Shown in pieces: positions 5,453 through 6,527 of a stretch of DNA of 6,527 nt. The stretch is taken from assembly GCA_021160185.1 (NCBI GenBank), contig JAGHDA010000200.1:1-6527 (forward strand), in the 5' to 3' direction. The position numbers were made by a program, and so were the translations under genes. Each line of letters begins with the position of its first letter. Position 1 is the stretch's first letter. Source of the stretch: Verrucomicrobiota bacterium. GTDB lineage: Bacteria > Verrucomicrobiota > Verrucomicrobiia > Limisphaerales > CAZBKV01. Under the pieces are notes generated by a model. It made no database searches, was not told where the DNA came from, and worked only from the letters and a program-made list of their open reading frames with translations.

Positions 5453-5523
5453 AGTTCCATCCCTTTTCTTGTTGTATTTTTGGACTGTTTTCCAGCTTGG
5501 CGGGACTGCCGGTCCTCGCCCCG

Positions 5524-5554
5524 CTTAAGGAAGAAGGCTTTGGGAGATTGTCAA
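5524..5554 (-). promoter_or_regulatory. Candidate -35 box for the peroxiredoxin gene
   Basis: On the minus strand a perfect TTGACA occurs at 5554-5549, about 100 bases before the ahpC start. The best -10 at usable spacing (17-19 bases) is the weak TCCTTA/CTTAAG region at 5531-5524. No redox-regulator site (OxyR, PerR) is recognisable. Treat as tentative. Confidence 0.25.
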
Positions 5555-5578
5555 ACTCCTCTGACGCGCTTCGGAAGC

Positions 5579-5607
5579 TTGACCTGCGAGGTTGGGTTTT
5601 CTAAGAT
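5579..5607 (+). promoter_or_regulatory. Sigma70-like promoter for the outer-membrane protein gene
   Basis: TTGACC (5579-5584, 5 of 6 to consensus) and TAAGAT (5602-5607, 4 of 6) are separated by exactly 17 bases. This puts the transcript start near 5614 and gives a leader of about 60 bases before the start at 5674. It is the best promoter match in the window. Confidence 0.55.
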
Positions 5608-5673
5608 CGGCCCGTGTCCAGCGGCAAAACGCCTCCTGGGCGAGAAACGTATACACACCGTGAGGAGCAGATG

Positions 5674-6527
5674 ATGAAAATAAAAACAGCAAAGCCGTCC
5701 CGGAAAGCGCGGTTGTTGAGAAGCGTTTTCGGCCTCGTTGTGTTAGCCGCCGCGGCGACAAGCCAGGCGCAATTCCAAGGGCATTACCCCGCGGGCGTGG
5801 AGGGCTTGAAGGCGGGGACGCTGCCGCCGCCCGGCATCTACCTGCGGGATTACACTGTGTTCTACTCCAGCGGCCGGTTGAACGACCGCCACGGCGACAA
5901 GATCCACAACGGATTCGATGCGTTTGTCTTTGTGAACGCCATCCGGCCGATCTGGATCACTCCGTTGACTGTGTGCGGCGGCCACTACGGCATGGACGTG
6001 CTGGCGCCGATTTTCTACCGGGATGTAAAGGCGGGCGGTGGGAGCGACGCGGGGTGGAACCTGGGCGATATCTTCGTCGAGCCGATCACGCTTTCCTGGC
6101 ACTGGCAGCGCGCCGATTTCAGCGTCGGCTACGGGTTCTGGGCTCCGACCGGGGAGGACGATCTCACAAAGCTTGATTCGCCCGGACTCGGCTTCTGGTC
6201 GCACATGTTCACCATAGGAGGAACGTGGTATCCGGAGGAAACGAAGAAGTGGTCGGTTTCTGCTTTGATGCGCTATGAGCTGCACACCGAGAACACCGAC
6301 TTGCATATCACTCCGGGCGACACCCTCTCCTTGGAATGGGGAATCGGCCGGGCGATCTGGAAAAACATCGAGGCGGGCGTGGTCGGCTACTATCAGCAGC
6401 AGACCAACGAGGATTCCGGGAAAGGCAAGATGACCGACGCGCTGGATCATGTGATCTCGGTTGGGCCGGAGGTGAGCGCTTTTTGCCCGCAACTGAAAAT
6501 GTTTGCCAGCTTGAGATATCTCTACGA
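5674..6527 (+). CDS. MetA-pathway (SphA)-type outer-membrane beta-barrel protein (3' end outside window)
   Basis: The first 284 residues of a putative transporter of the 'MetA-pathway of phenol degradation' family (Pfam Phenol_MetA_deg type); the frame runs off the window. A basic N-terminus and hydrophobic core (about 18-29) end in a signal peptidase I site SQA32/Q33. The mature start HYPAGVEGLKAGTLPPPGIY (37-56) followed by DYTVFYSSGRLNDRHGD (59-75) is the family's diagnostic region. The rest alternates short aromatic-rich strands and Gly/Asp turns (for example FSVGYGFWAPTGEDD 149-163, LEWGIGRAIWK 220-230), as in an outer-membrane barrel. Family members are placed near aromatic or hydrocarbon degradation genes and are thought to form channels, but transport substrates are mostly unproven and no degradation genes are visible here. 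GAGGAG at 5662-5667 is 6 bases from the ATG at 5674 and only 3 from the alternative ATG at 5671. It is preceded by its own promoter. Confidence 0.85.
   Translation, partial: MKIKTAKPSRKARLLRSVFGLVVLAAAATSQAQFQGHYPAGVEGLKAGTLPPPGIYLRDYTVFYSSGRLNDRHGDKIHNGFDAFVFVNAIRPIWITPLTVCGGHYGMDVLAPIFYRDVKAGGGSDAGWNLGDIFVEPITLSWHWQRADFSVGYGFWAPTGEDDLTKLDSPGLGFWSHMFTIGGTWYPEETKKWSVSALMRYELHTENTDLHITPGDTLSLEWGIGRAIWKNIEAGVVGYYQQQTNEDSGKGKMTDALDHVISVGPEVSAFCPQLKMFASLRYLY

Noticed and set aside
5650..5655. TATACA as a -10 box for the outer-membrane protein gene
   Set aside because: Transcription would begin at or inside the ribosome site; the TTGACC/TAAGAT pair upstream is far better.
5743..6492. A 249-codon open frame on the minus strand
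   Set aside because: It is antisense to the outer-membrane barrel gene, which has a signal peptide, promoter, ribosome site and family signature.

Overview
The window is a GC-rich bacterial chromosomal segment (about 60% G+C by eye) with ordinary gene density. It contains no tRNA, rRNA, CRISPR array, insertion sequence or phage module that I can support. The source is probably an uncultured or little-studied Gram-negative lineage. It encodes an outer-membrane barrel of the MetA-pathway type, exported lipoproteins, a Tat-exported aldo/keto reductase, a LamG-domain protein and a multiheme cytochrome. That mix is familiar from Verrucomicrobiota, Acidobacteriota, Planctomycetota and related environmental genomes, but the phylum cannot be fixed from this sequence alone.

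Layout. (1) Positions 1-339, minus strand: the N-terminal 113 residues of a flavin reductase-like FMN-binding protein, cut by the window edge. (2) Positions 478-2915, minus strand: a probable three-gene operon, in transcription order a LamG-domain exported protein, a Tat-signal aldo/keto reductase and a tetraheme c-type cytochrome lipoprotein. A perfect 12-bp inverted repeat lies between the cytochrome and the flavin reductase gene. (3) Positions 3080-4098, plus strand: a tight three-gene membrane operon that matches in order and protein type the yqjD-yqjE-yqjK group of enterobacteria (DUF883 protein, two-TM YqjE/holin-like protein, small basic YqjK-like protein), closed by a strong intrinsic terminator at 4121-4157. 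(4) Positions 4304-4753, plus strand: a stand-alone two-CBS-domain protein. (5) Positions 4841-5452, minus strand: an AhpC-type 2-Cys peroxiredoxin with its own terminator at 4786-4809, convergent with the CBS gene. (6) Positions 5674-6527, plus strand: the first 284 residues of a MetA-pathway-type outer-membrane protein, cut by the window edge and preceded by a good sigma70-like promoter; it diverges from the peroxiredoxin gene.

How the genes may work together. All three products of the 478-2915 cluster carry export signals, so they should meet in the periplasm or on a membrane surface. The aldo/keto reductase has lost most of the usual catalytic tetrad, and its neighbour is a four-heme cytochrome with enough extra histidines for bis-histidine ligation. 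This is the most interesting part of the window: it may be an extracytoplasmic redox module of unassigned substrate. The yqjDE-like operon, the CBS protein and the peroxiredoxin look like stress or housekeeping functions. I see no clear evidence of a wholly new system; the best leads are the exported reductase/cytochrome/LamG cluster and the poorly conserved third gene of the yqj-like operon.
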